A stretch of DNA of 64,000 nt from Heterohyrax brucei (taxonomy: Eukaryota > Chordata > Mammalia > Hyracoidea > Procaviidae): NCBI GenBank assembly GCA_028571685.1, contig CM053162.1, positions 64,406,351 through 64,470,350 of the forward strand, given 5' to 3'. A program made the position numbers and the translations under genes. Under the pieces are notes generated by a model that saw nothing but the letters and a program-made list of their open reading frames with translations, was not told the origin of the DNA and made no database searches. Below, piece after piece: positions 45,685 to 56,430 of this stretch (its first letter is position 1; each line of letters opens with the position of its first letter).

Positions 45685-46628
45685 ATGGGACTCAAAAAGC
45701 AACAGACAATTGTGGCACACAAGAAATCACCCATGGCTTCAGAAGGCTCCCAAACAAAGCAACCAAGGAGTTTTCCAGATGAAGAAACTTTTATGAAAGC
45801 ATCAGAAAGTGAATACAAAATGCTTATATACAGAGCTCTTCTAGACCTTATACAAAATGCAGCAGAACAAAAGGAAAAATTAAGCAAGTTGTTCGATGTG
45901 ATGGAACACCAGTACTCTGAAATCCAACAGATCAAGAACAAAATCAAAGACATAGAAACTTCTATGCAAAGCCAAGAAAACAGAATGGAACAAATAGAAA
46001 AAAGAATTTCGGACTTGGAAGACAGAGCTACTGATGCCAGCGTCTATGAGCAGAAAAAAGAAACAAGAAAAATGAAGAAACATTAAGAAGCATGTGGGAC
46101 TCTATTAGGAGGATCAACCTTCGATTAATTGGAGTCCCTGAACAGGGTGAGAAATCTGAGAACACAGAGAGTATCGTTGCTGAGCTGCTGAAAGAAAACT
46201 TCCCAGAAATCATGAAGGAAGAGAATATAGACATCTCAGATGCATATCGTATGCCACCCAATATAGATCTCAAAAGAAAGACTCCAAGACATATTATAAT
46301 CAAGCTTAACAAATTGAAACATAAGCAACAACTCTTGAAGGCAGCAAGACTCAAAGCAAAGCTAACATTCCGAGGGAAACCCTGTAGGCTCTCTTCAGAT
46401 TTCTCAGCAGAAATCATACTGGCATGGAGACAGTGGCATGACACATTCAAAGCCTTGAAAGAGAAGAACTTCCAACCAAGAATTATATACCCTGCAAAAC
46501 TATCTTTCAAATACGAAAATGAAATTAAGACATTCCCAGATAAACAGAAACTCAGAGACTTTGTAAAAGCCAAACCCAAAATACAAGAAATACTGAAAGA
46601 AGTTCTTGGCTCTGGCTTAGAAGAATGA
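45685..46628 (+). pseudogene. L1 ORF1p, one frameshift
   Basis: ORF1p is the trimeric RNA-binding chaperone of the L1 particle. Frame 1 (45685-46086) starts MGLKKQQTIVAHKKSPMA and holds a heptad-rich coiled coil (about residues 60-115, QIKNKIKDIETSMQSQENR). A net one-base shift near 46075-46092 moves the frame. The rest (46092-46628) encodes the RRM and C-terminal domain: MWDSIRRINLRLIGVPEQGEK, then LRLSSDFSAE-like text and QPRIIYPAKLSFKYENEI. This is the conserved C-terminal block of mammalian ORF1p. Apart from the shift the protein is close to usual length (about 315 residues). The start is the first Met after the UTR; the N-terminus is not otherwise fixed. Confidence 0.9.
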
Positions 46629-46805
46629 AACCACTAACTTTATATTTTAGAATGACACACTACTCAATACTCTATTCTTTTAGGGAAGGCTCCAAAGTTA
46701 ATCACAGCTTTGATACGGAAAGAAGCAATCCAGTGATCATCATGAAAACTATGCTATCATCATAATAAAAAGAGGGATGCACTACAGTTGTTATAGTCCT
46801 TCCAG

Positions 46806-47069
46806 ATGGAGAGGAAGATGACAAGACTGGTAGTAATTAAAATTGGGTTTACATATAGTTTATTAAGGGGGATCACAGGGGCAGCTGTAAAGCACAACAA
46901 AGATGTATCACACCATTTCAAGAAATCTAACACAGGAGTCTCAACAACTACAAAACCAGCTCTGAAAAAGGTGAAAAATCCACTCACAAAAAAGAGTGTC
47001 CCAGAACAGACTAATAAGAACAGAGAAAACAGCAACATAAAAATAAACATATCACAATGGCAGCAGTGA
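46806..47069 (+). other. 87-codon ORF filling the ORF1-ORF2 spacer
   Basis: Starts MERKMTRLVVIKIGFTYS, Lys-rich after residue 40 (KPALKKVKNPLTKKSV), and stops inside the first codons of ORF2, so the two overlap by 13 nt. It does not resemble ORF1 or ORF2. It may be chance, but a terminating frame straddling the ORF2 start is the arrangement used for re-initiation in some L1s. Confidence 0.3.
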
Positions 47070-50000
47070 ACACACACCTATCAATAATTACATTGAATGT
47101 GAATGGACTGAATATTCCAGTAAAGAGACACCGAGTGTCATCTTGGATCAAAAGACATGACCCATCCATATGTTGTCTACAAGAATCTCACTTGAGGCCT
47201 AAGGATAGGAACAAACAGAAAATTAAAGGATGGAAGAATATATATCAAGCCAACAATGAACAAAGAAGAGCAGAAATGGCAATTGTAATCTCAGAAAAAA
47301 TCAATTTTAATGTCAAATCCACCATCGTGGACAAAGATGGACACTATTTATTGCTGAAAGGTTCAGTACACAAGCAAGACTTAACTATATTAAATATTTA
47401 TGCACCTAATATCAGAGCACCTAAATACGTCGAAAAAACACTGACTATGCTCAAAAGAGAGTTAGATGACTCCACAATAATAGTGGGAGACTTTAGCACT
47501 TCACTCTCCTTACTAGACAGATCATCTAGAAAAAACCTCAGTAAAGATACAGAAGACCTCATTGACACAATTAACCAACTAAACCTCATTGCTATATACA
47601 GAACTGTCCACCCTTCAGCAGACAACTACACTTTCTTCTCCAGTGCACATGGAACATTCTCCAGAATTGACCATGTGATAGGCCATAATGCAATGCTCAA
47701 CAAAATCCATACCATTGAATGACTGCAAAGCATCTTCTCAGATCATAAAGCCATAAAAGTTGAAATAAATAGTAGAAAAAACATTGATAGAAAGTGGAAC
47801 TCTTGGAAACTGAACAACATCTTGCTCAAAAAAGCATGGGTTATAGAGGAAATCAAGGATGAAATAAAGAAATTCATGGCTTCCAATGAAAATGAAACCA
47901 CTTCCTACCAGAACCTATGGGATACAGCCAAAGCAGTGCTCAGAGGTCTGTTTAGCTCCACAAATGCACACATCTGGAAGGAAGAAAGAAACCAAATCAA
48001 GGAACTAACTCTACAACTTGAACAAGTAGAAAGAGAACAACAGAGGAACCCCTCGGGCACCAGAAGAAACGAGATCATAAAGATTAGAGCAGAGCTAAAT
48101 GAATTAGAGAACAGAAAAACAATTGAAAAAATTGAAAAGACCAAAAGCTGGTTTCTTGAAAAGATCAACAAAATTGACAAACCACTGGCTAAATTTACTG
48201 AAGAAAAGCAGGAAAGGAAACAAATAACCCAAATTAGAAATGAGAGGAGATTTGTCACCACAGATGCAACAGAAATCAAAAATATCATAACAGAATACTA
48301 TGAAAAACTGTACTGTAATAAATTTGAAAACCTAGGGGAAATGGACAAATTCCTTGACTCATACCACCTACCCAAATTATCACAACGTGAAGCAGAATAA
48401 CTTAATAAACCCATCATAAAGGAAGAGATCAAAAATGTCATCAAAACACTGCCAACCAAAAAAAGTCCGGGCCCAGATGGCTTCACGGCAGAATTCTACC
48501 AAGCAGTTAAAGAAGAGTTATCTCCAATACTACTGAGACTATTTCACAGTATAGAAAGGGATGGAGTACTCCCAAACTCATTCTATGAAGCCAGCATAAC
48601 CCTGATACCTAAGCCAGAGAAAGACCCAACAAAGAAAGAGAACTACAGACCAATATCACTCTTGAATCTAGATGCAAAAATCTTCAACAAAATTCTTGCC
48701 AACAGAATCCAACAACATATCAAGAAAATAATCCATCATGACCAAGTGGGATTCCTACCAGGGATGCAAGGCTGGTTCAACATCAGAAAAACAATCAATG
48801 TGATTAACCACATAAATAACACAAAAGACAAGGATCACCTGATTTTATCCATTGATGCAGAAAAGGCATTTGATAAAGTCCAACACCCATTCATGCTAAA
48901 AACTCTTAGCAAAATGGGCACAGACGGCAAATTCTTCAACACAATAAGGGCCATTTATACAAAGCCAATTGCCCACATCATCCTAAATGGAGAGAGACTG
49001 AAAGACTTTCCCCTGAGATCAGGAACAAGACAAGGATGCCCACTCTCACCTCTTCTATTCAACATTGTGCTAGAAGTTCTAGCCAGAGCAATTAGACAGG
49101 ACCAAGAAATAAAGGGCATCTGCATCGGCAAAGAGGAAGTTAAAATCTCCCTGTTGGCAGATGATATGATTGCATATGCGGAGAACACCAAGGAATCTAT
49201 AAGTAAGCTACTCAAACTGATAGAAGAGTTCAGCAAAGTCTCAGGATACAAGATAAACATAAGTAAATCAGTAGGATTCCTTTATACCAACAACGAGACT
49301 GTTAAGGAAGAAGTTATCCAATCAAAACCATTTACGATAGCCCCTAATACCCTGCTCATGGATAAGAAGACTTAACTTTGTGAAAATGTCTATTTTACCC
49401 AAAGCAATTTATTTATATAATGCAATCCCAATACAAATTCCAGCATCATTTTGTAATGAGATGGAGAAACAAATCACCAATTTTGTTTGGAAAGGGAAGA
49501 AGCCCCGGATAAGTAAGGTACTACTAAAGAAGAAGAACACACTGGGAGGCCTCTCATTACCCGACCTTAGAACATACTATACTGCCACAGTGGTCAAAAC
49601 AGCCTGGTACTGGTACAAGAACAGACAGATGGATCAATGGAACAGAAGTGAGACCCCAGAGATGACACCATCTGCCTATGAACAGTTGATATTCGACAAA
49701 GGCCCTAGACATTAAACTGGAGTAAAAACAGTATCTTCAACAAATGGTGCTGGCAAAATTGGTTATCCATCTGCAATAAACTGAATCAAGATCCATATCT
49801 TACACCTTACACAAAAACCAACTCCAACTGGATAAAAGACCTAAATATCAAACCTAAAACGATAAAGCTCATACAAGAAAAAGTAAGAACAACAATGGAA
49901 GTTTTAATACACAATGAGGACAGACTCCAAAGTCTGTCAAAGAAACCACAACCAACAGAAGAGAAAATAGATAAATGGGAACTATTAAGACTCAAACACT

Positions 50001-50568
50001 TTTGCTCATCCAAAGACTTTATTAATAGAATCAAAAGAACACCCACAGAATGGGAAAAAAGATTTGGCAACTCTATGTCACAGCAAAGCCTGATCTCTAT
50101 AATCTATAAGATACTACAAAATATCAATAAGCAAAAGATAAACCATCCAATTAAGCAATGGCAAAGGAGATGGACAGACATTTCACTAAAGAGGAGATCC
50201 AGGCAGCCAAAAAACACAAGTGGACATGTTCATGATCTTTAGTTATTAAAGAAATTCAAATCAAGACAACAATGAGCTACTATCTCATCCCAACAAGATT
50301 GGCCATGGTCCAGAAAACACAAAACAACAAATGCCGGAGAGGCTGTGGAGAAAGTGGAACCCTCCTACACTGTTGGTGGGGTTGCAAAATGGTCCAGCCT
50401 CTTTGGAAAGCAATCTGGTGCTTCCTTAAAAAAATGGATATCGATACACCATTTGACCCAGTAATTCCACTACTTGGAATATATCCTACAGAATCAAGGC
50501 CTTTCACACCAACGGACACATGCACCAGAATGTTTATCGCAGCACAGTCCACGATAACAAAAAGATGA
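47057..50568 (+). pseudogene. L1 ORF2p (endonuclease and reverse transcriptase), multiply disrupted
   Basis: ORF2p nicks target DNA and reverse-transcribes L1 RNA there. Endonuclease residues fall on human numbering: Asn14, Glu43, Tyr115, Asp145, Thr192 and Asp205 are present. The catalytic Asn147 is Ser (GDFST, codon 47495-47497). Nonsense codons lie at 47720-47722 (TGA) and 48398-48400 (TAA). The RT core is otherwise readable: [25 protein letters not shown] and LADDM, with the two active-site Asp codons at 49160-49165. Near 49346 about 40 codons are deleted, with a frame change, just before the 'CSWI' block. Further frame changes occur near 49715 and 50245. The C-terminal Cys-rich segment (50272-50568, CGESGTLLHCWWGC) is intact. 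The protein cannot be made whole. Confidence 0.95.
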
Positions 50569-51770
50569 AATCAACCCAGATGCCCAACAATAGAAGAATG
50601 GATAGGTAAACTATGGTACATATACTCAATGGAGCACTACGCGATGATAAAGAATAACGATGATTCCAGGAAACATCTCCTAACCTGGTTTCAACCGGAA
50701 GACATTATGTTGAGTGAAAGTAGTCAGCGACAAAAGAACTAATACTGTATGAGACCTCTACGATAAGATCTCAAAAACAGATTTTAGTATAGAAGAAAAG
50801 ACTCTTTGACAGCTGCAAGGGAGGGGAGGGAGGAAGGGAGGGAAAGAGGGGGAAGGCTTAGTTTAGATAGTTGCTAGAAATTAGATTGGGAGAAAGCGGT
50901 GATAGCACACATTAGAAACAAGAACAACATTAAGTGGACTTCAGCATAACTTGAGTACTCCTTCCGTCTTAACCCAATATTGAAAGGATAGAGTAGCTGG
51001 GGCAGGGGCCAGGGGACCATGCTCTTAGGTGAAATCGAGGCCAGTTGGCACAACTAGTGTTTTACTAAGAGAGCTCTCTGCACCCCGCATTTGTGAGTGG
51101 CGTCTGCGGTCTTAAAAGCTGCCAAGCTGCCATCTGAGGACACAGCAAATTGTCCCAACTCAGCAGGAACGGATGCTCACTGAGGACCAAAATGACATGC
51201 AGTAAAGACAACCTAGAAGACAGAGAGACCCACAAGAGTGGGTGCCTTCATTGACTTCGGACCAGAAGAACCGGATGGTGCCCAGCCACCACCAGTGATA
51301 GCCACGATGGAGCTCACTAGGTTGAGTCTCAATGTCAACACAAGAACAAAAAGGGGTGCATCCAGAGATCTCCTCTAAAAGACCTCAATTGATGGTCCAG
51401 CGGTTTTGGGGTTCCCCTGAGAGCATGGCCCCCAGCCCTGATGCTGCCCTTACCCATAAATTATAACAAAGGTCCACTCTTTGGACAGGAATGGATTGGA
51501 CTTGGCAATGCAGAGTGACCATATATTGGTTGCACTTTATGGTTCTATACATCTATAGGATATCATCCTGCTGACCTCTGGCTGGAGGAAGGAGAGTGGA
51601 TGGAGAGAAGTGGAAAGGAGGCTGCTGGGAGGATGAGACATGTATGGAGCAGAGAGGAAGAGCGTGCTGTCACCGGACAGGGAGAGCAGTGGAAGCTGCT
51701 TATAGGCCGGCATGTAAGTTTATACAGGAATGTACATTTTCACTCAGCCATGTTAAATTAAAAAAAAAAA
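50569..51770 (+). other. L1 3' UTR with G-rich purine tract and A tail
   Basis: A G-rich, purine-only tract at 50823-50852 (runs of 4, 3, 3, 3 and 5 G) is the usual position of the quadruplex-forming tract in mammalian L1 3' UTRs. The rest carries no coding. The tail is about 12 A, which suggests either a short original tail or shrinkage. Confidence 0.85.
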
Positions 51771-51927
51771 AGAGTTCCAAAATTCCTTTGAAGGGTGGAC
51801 TAGGCACTGGCGTCAGCGCATACTTTCCCAAGGGGAGTACTTTGAAGATGACCATAGTGATGTTCAGCAGTGAGGTTTGTAGCACTTCTTCTAGGATGAG
51901 TTTGTGAACTTAATTGGTAGTCCTCAA
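51771..51927 (-). mobile_element. Foldback mariner derivative, copy 5, right part
   Basis: Continues the long arm from 'agagttccaaaattcctttg' to the end 'cttctaggatgagtttgtga'. It begins with the L1 target-site duplication. Confidence 0.9.
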
Positions 51928-51929
51928 AC

Positions 51930-52012
51930 ACATATATACATATATATGCATAATATATATGTATATTCTATTATATACACATACATACGTATGTAATAGA
52001 ATATACACCTAT
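51930..52012. repeat. TA/CATA-rich microsatellite with internal symmetry
   Basis: 'acatatatacatatatatgc' and following text. 'tattctattatatacacata' and 'tatgtaatagaata' form a loose inverted pair. Confidence 0.8.
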
Positions 52013-52017
52013 ATAGT

Positions 52018-52440
52018 GTCTTAGTCATCTAGCATTAATGTAACAGAAAATATCACAAGAGGATGAATTTAACAAAGAGAAATGTATTTTCTCACAGTAA
52101 GGCTGGCTGTCAGCTCCAGGAGAGTTTCTCAGTCGGCCTTCTTCCTGAAGACTAGGGCCTTCTTAGCACAAGGACCTCCGGACCAAAGTACATGCTACAC
52201 GCTGTGGTCTGGGCAGTCTTCTGGAAGGTATCAGGTCCCGCATCTCACTGCTCACTCCTTTCTATCTCAGGAGATTGTCTCAACACAGTTCAAGTCTTGT
52301 AGATTGAGTCCCACCTCACTAACACACTGCTGCCCAGTCTCCCTCGTTATCATAGAAGCAGGATTTACCAAAAATTGGAAAAATCACATAATACCCCAAA
52401 CTATTGCCCAGCCAAGCTGATACACACATTTTGGGGATGG
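52018..52440 (-). mobile_element. MaLR-type LTR nested in the older LTR
   Basis: 'tgtcttagtcatctagcatt' start and 'gatacgattcgatctatgaa' end. Internal 'gagattgtctcaacacagtt' and 'agattgagtcccacctcact'. Close in order to the copy at 14775-15298, in the same orientation. Confidence 0.75.
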
Positions 52441-52442
52441 AT

Positions 52443-52925
52443 ACGATTCGATCTATGAAATACATGAGAGATTTGTGTAAGAAAATGTGTCGTGTGGTTG
52501 TAGAGAGTGCAACTTCCCAAGTCAGTGTGTCGGAGAAGAGGCTTCTCCTGATTCATGTAGCTACAGGGACCGCCGAACCCAAGATTAGTAGGCTGGAGGG
52601 CAGAACTGTTGCTCACAGGCTACAAAGGTCAAGTATCAAGAACTGGAGGTCAGATGAGTAGGAGCCAGCTAAACGATTGAGAACCACTAAAAGCCAGGAC
52701 AAGGAGAAAACAGAAAGCTAAGAGGTGGATGTTAGAGAAATGACGTCTGAGACAGGTGGGATCTACAGGCCCTACCTCTTGGGGCCCCACCCTCTCCCAT
52801 AGCAATTTGCAGTGGACCTTAACATGGGGCTAATCACTCACCAAATCTCAACAGAGAAATAACCACAATGTTATACAACTGCCAAAACACTGAGAATCAC
52901 GGCCTGGCTAAGTTGACACACATTC
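52443..52925 (+). mobile_element. LTR remainder (continues the piece at 44195-44240)
   Basis: 'gtggttgtagagagtgcaac', 'cttctcctgattcatgtagc', 'gagaatcacggcctggctaa' and 'gttgacacac' follow the same order as 19508-20045. Confidence 0.65.
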
Positions 52926-54009
52926 CTAAACATCACATCTCTTGGGCTTCTGTCTCACAAAGCAGTGGATTTAGCCTAAATGATGATCTCCTTGGTCTCT
53001 TCCAATTGTCTCTGGCCATGATCATAAACAGAAAACAAACAAAAATGTGGAAGAACTGATTTCTCAGTGTATCTCCAGGGCAGACTGATAAGGAACCTGC
53101 CTCTTCTTGACTTTCCTGGGCTAACATTCACTTTCTGCACCTTGTTTGATGCTCCATTATTTTAAAACTTAGCCTTTGCAATCCAGTAACATCTTGGTAC
53201 CACTTTAGGGAATTTAGAATTGCTAAGAGCCATAGGATAACCTAAATTGACCTGACCAGAGTTGTTTCTCTAATCTCAGAGCAGAACATTTTTTTATCTG
53301 CTCAGCAATGTTTACAATCCTTAAATTCTGACATTTTCAGATAGATGCCAAGTGTATCGCACAAAAAAGGAAGCATGGTTTTCTTTTTCTCTCCCTTTTT
53401 TTGTGGAACTCAGATTACAGAGCCAGTTTCCTTGGAGAAGATATAATTTGGCCTAATGAAAACAAATACTGAGTAAAAAGTTACACTATAAAAATTATCT
53501 TGGAGTTCACACAAAAGTTATGCTTTGGGTCTAAGAGTTGGTATCTTGTCAATAGAGAAATTTTGAGCCTCAATTTTTTCAGCCTTTCTGCAACAGGAAT
53601 GTTCCTATCTTTTTGCCTCAAAAAACTATACAGTATGTGACTCAGTTAACTCATTGTAAACATGGAAATGTTCTATCCAGATTAGACAGTATTTTTTTTT
53701 TTTTTTAGAGGAGAGCTACCTGAAACATGGTCCCCATTCGAGAGGTTTCAGCCAGTGAAGATCGAGAGTACACATCCTCAACAAGCTCTGTTAAAGCTTG
53801 AACAATCTAACACAGGCACAGAGAAGCTTTTACGCCTCCCAGAAATTGGCCTGGGAAGGAATGCTACAGAACAAATTCTGATAAGACTGGCCTGTGAAAG
53901 CCTGTGTACAAGAGGAAGGAATTCATGATGGAACTATCAGACTTGGCAGCCTCACTGCATCCAACCAAGGCCTGCCTGCCAAAATCTATCCCAGCAGAGG
54001 TGCAAACAA
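52926..54009. other. Unique sequence with a T run
   Basis: T run 53691-53706. Nothing else recognised. Confidence 0.55.
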
Positions 54010-54185
54010 TGAGTCCGTCTGTTAACTGAGAGACTGGACATTCTAGTCTACTCAGAAGTACCTTGGAAGAAACACCTGGTGATCTACTTCTAAAATATCA
54101 AATTTTGAAACCCCTATGGAACACAATTCTACTCTGACCACGTGAGGTTGCTATGAGTTACGGTTGACTCAAGAGCAATGGATGA
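54010..54185 (+). mobile_element. SINE fragment, long type
   Basis: 'ctggtgatctacttctaaaa', 'acccctatggaacacaattc', 'tgaggttgctatgagttacg'. Confidence 0.6.
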
Positions 54186-54263
54186 TTTCAGCAGTGAGAT
54201 AAATGGGAAGATGTTAAGACTCTGTTATTGTGCAGCTCTTAATCTAGCCTTGAGACAGAGTTA

Positions 54264-54441
54264 GACAGTTATAGATAGACAGACAGATAAACGGATAGAT
54301 ACACAGATAGAGAACCCACTGCCACTGAGTTGATTCTGACTCATAGCGACCCTATAAGTCAGGGTGGAACTGTCCCATAGAGTTTCCAAGGATAGACAGA
54401 CAGACAGATAGACAGACACAGATAGATATAAAGATCGACAG
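54264..54441. repeat. GATA/GACA microsatellite containing a SINE piece
   Basis: (GATA/GACA)n at 54264-54311 and again at 54393-54441. Between them is a reversed SINE tail fragment (54312-54392). Confidence 0.9.
54312..54392 (-). mobile_element. SINE tail fragment inside a microsatellite
   Basis: 'gaacccactgccactgagtt', 'tcatagcgaccctataagtc', 'cccatagagtttccaaggat'. The head is absent. Confidence 0.85.
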
Positions 54442-55385
54442 ATATAATAGAAACATGTATGAATGATACATCTGATATAACACAGTAATGTGATAAACAT
54501 CATGAGCATAGAGAAGAAGCAGCCAGTTGTCTCTATCTGGGGAACTTAGACGTTCACAGAGAGAGGGTCAGGGTCACTCCTTGGACCACTGAGGGTCACC
54601 TAATGATGATCTTAAGACCTAACTGCAGCTGTTCTCCCTACTCTTATTATCCTACTCTGTTGTGTTTTCAGTTTCTCCCTAGATAGGACAAGGAGAGAAC
54701 AAGGACCAGTGAAGATTTCAGTTGACAGTATTTGGAATGCTAAATTTTCCACAGAAACTCCCTTTTTATATGTTGGGGGGGTGGTGTCAGTGACAGATTC
54801 CCTCACCCAGTGTCTCCTTGAGGCTGTAAGTGTGCTCACCCACTTAACTGTCCTGTTCCATTAAAGATGTTCTGCAGAGACAGAAGGACTCCGTCTCGTG
54901 TATCAGTTCTGATCAGTGGGCCTAACTGCCCATTGATTTGCTGACAGCTTGTAATAAAAATTTAAAAATCTCGCACATGGCTTCAAAGGGAAAAAAATGT
55001 CTGCATTACATCTGTTCAGACTTGAAGGGAATACATTTAAAAATATATAAACTTTAAACACTGATGAGCTTTACAAGGTCACAGTCTGGCTTCCTATGTA
55101 ATATGTTGTGAGATTAGTAGCAAAAACCCACCCACAAAAGTATCTCTGACTAAAGAAAACAAGTACAAATGACAATTCATTTTGATTCAATTCTTTAAGT
55201 TAAATATTAACACCTTCACCTTTAAAAAAAAAATGTAAGAACAGGAAGCAATGCCTTAGATCTCTTCAAGGGAATAAACTTATTCTATTCACCTAGTATT
55301 TCTGATCTCTTCATTTGGTTTCCTTAAGAGTTACGGAATATACTTTTCTTCCCCTTTTCATTTTTTTCCAATCTTGTATGGAGTA
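54442..55385. other. Unique sequence
   Basis: Nothing recognised. A 75-codon frame at 54612-54839 (-) lacks supporting signals. Confidence 0.55.
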
Positions 55386-55532
55386 TGGAAACCTTGGTGT
55401 ATAGCAGTTAAGTGCTATGATTGCTAATCTAAAGGTAGGCAGTTTGAATCCTCCAGGCACTCCTTGGAAACTCTATGGAGCAGTTCTACTCTGTCCTACA
55501 GGATTGCTATGATTTGGAATCAACTCAATGGG
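55386..55532 (+). mobile_element. tRNA-derived SINE, short type
   Basis: 'ggaaaccttggtgtatagca', 'ggtaggcagtttgaatcctc', 'gtcctacaggattgctatga'. Confidence 0.85.
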
Positions 55533-55867
55533 CAGAGAATGGTAAAAAGTAGAAAGGGAGAGAGTCATATTCCCAAAGCTACTGATTCCCTAAGAGACTA
55601 GACTTGCTAGAGGCCTAACTGGAGATTCTGGCCTTGAAGAAAGAGCTAGTGAACAACTTGTTGAATAATCAAGTTACATTATTTAAGTATATTTTCTTTC
55701 CATTAATATAATTTACATTTTTGGTACTGAACCTTCCTGTGTATAAAAAACACTAAAGAAATGCTTCCACTTACACTAAGATATATTTACCATAATTGTA
55801 CAGTCATAACAATGTTTTGATGTGTGTCAAAAAATGACATCTGTTTGTTATTATGAAACACTGTATG

Positions 55868-56430
55868 TAGGAGGACTATTCATTAAGTTTGTAACCCATC
55901 CTAGAAAAAGTGCCACATGCCTCATCACTGAATATCACTTAAGGTCACCATCAAAATACTCCCCTTGGGAAACCATGCACCAACACTAGACTAGCCCACC
56001 CTTCAAAGTAATTTTGGAACTCTTTTTCTGGAATGGCCTTCAGAGCTGTTGCCACATTACCTTTGATGTCCTGAATGTCATGAAAATGTCTTCCTTTGGA
56101 TATTTCCTTTATCTTCAGGTAAAGAAAAAAGTCATTGGAGGCCAGATCAGGTGAGTAGAGAGCATGCCCCTATACAATTACCTGTTTCCCGACTGAAAAC
56201 TCCCTCACAGACTACAGCATTAAGTTCGCAAACTTGCCACCATGCCACCATGACCAATGGCCATTCCAGAAAGAGTTCAAAAATTGCTTTGAAGAGTCGC
56301 CGAGGCACTGACATGAGTACATAGACTCCCAATGGGAGTACTTCGAAGGTGACCATAAGTGATACTCAGCAATGAGGTATGTAGCACTTAGAACAATTGA
56401 GTTCGCAGATTGTCAGAAGTTGTACCTCAG
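55868..56430 (+). mobile_element. Foldback mariner derivative, copy 6 (long arm left)
   Basis: TA left border. Long-arm end 'aacccatcctagaaaaagtg', transposase remnant to 'aactccctcacagactac', 5'-end remnant 'aagttcgcaaacttgccacc', short arm 'atggccattccagaaagagt' to 'agaacaattgagttcgcag'. A 69-codon frame on the minus strand here is chance in the repeat. Confidence 0.9.

Larger units (their letters stand above)
44689..51770 (+). mobile_element. Full-length LINE-1, 7.08 kb, inactive, with target-site duplication
   Basis: 5' UTR 44689-45684, ORF1 45685-46628 (broken), spacer 46629-47056, ORF2 47057-50568 (broken several times), 3' UTR to about 51755, short A tail 51759-51770. The flanking duplication is 'agagttccgaaat' (44676-44688) against 'agagttccaaaat' (51771-51783), 12 of 13 identical. 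It interrupts a foldback mariner element, whose two halves join perfectly when the L1 is removed. The long inter-ORF spacer differs from primate L1. Lesions in both ORFs rule out self-mobilisation. Confidence 0.97.

Noticed and set aside
46028-46579. 183-codon minus-strand frame
   Set aside because: Antisense shadow of L1 ORF1.
47905-48288. Minus-strand hydrophobic frame resembling a membrane protein
   Set aside because: Antisense shadow of L1 ORF2; A-rich sense coding gives hydrophobic antisense translations.
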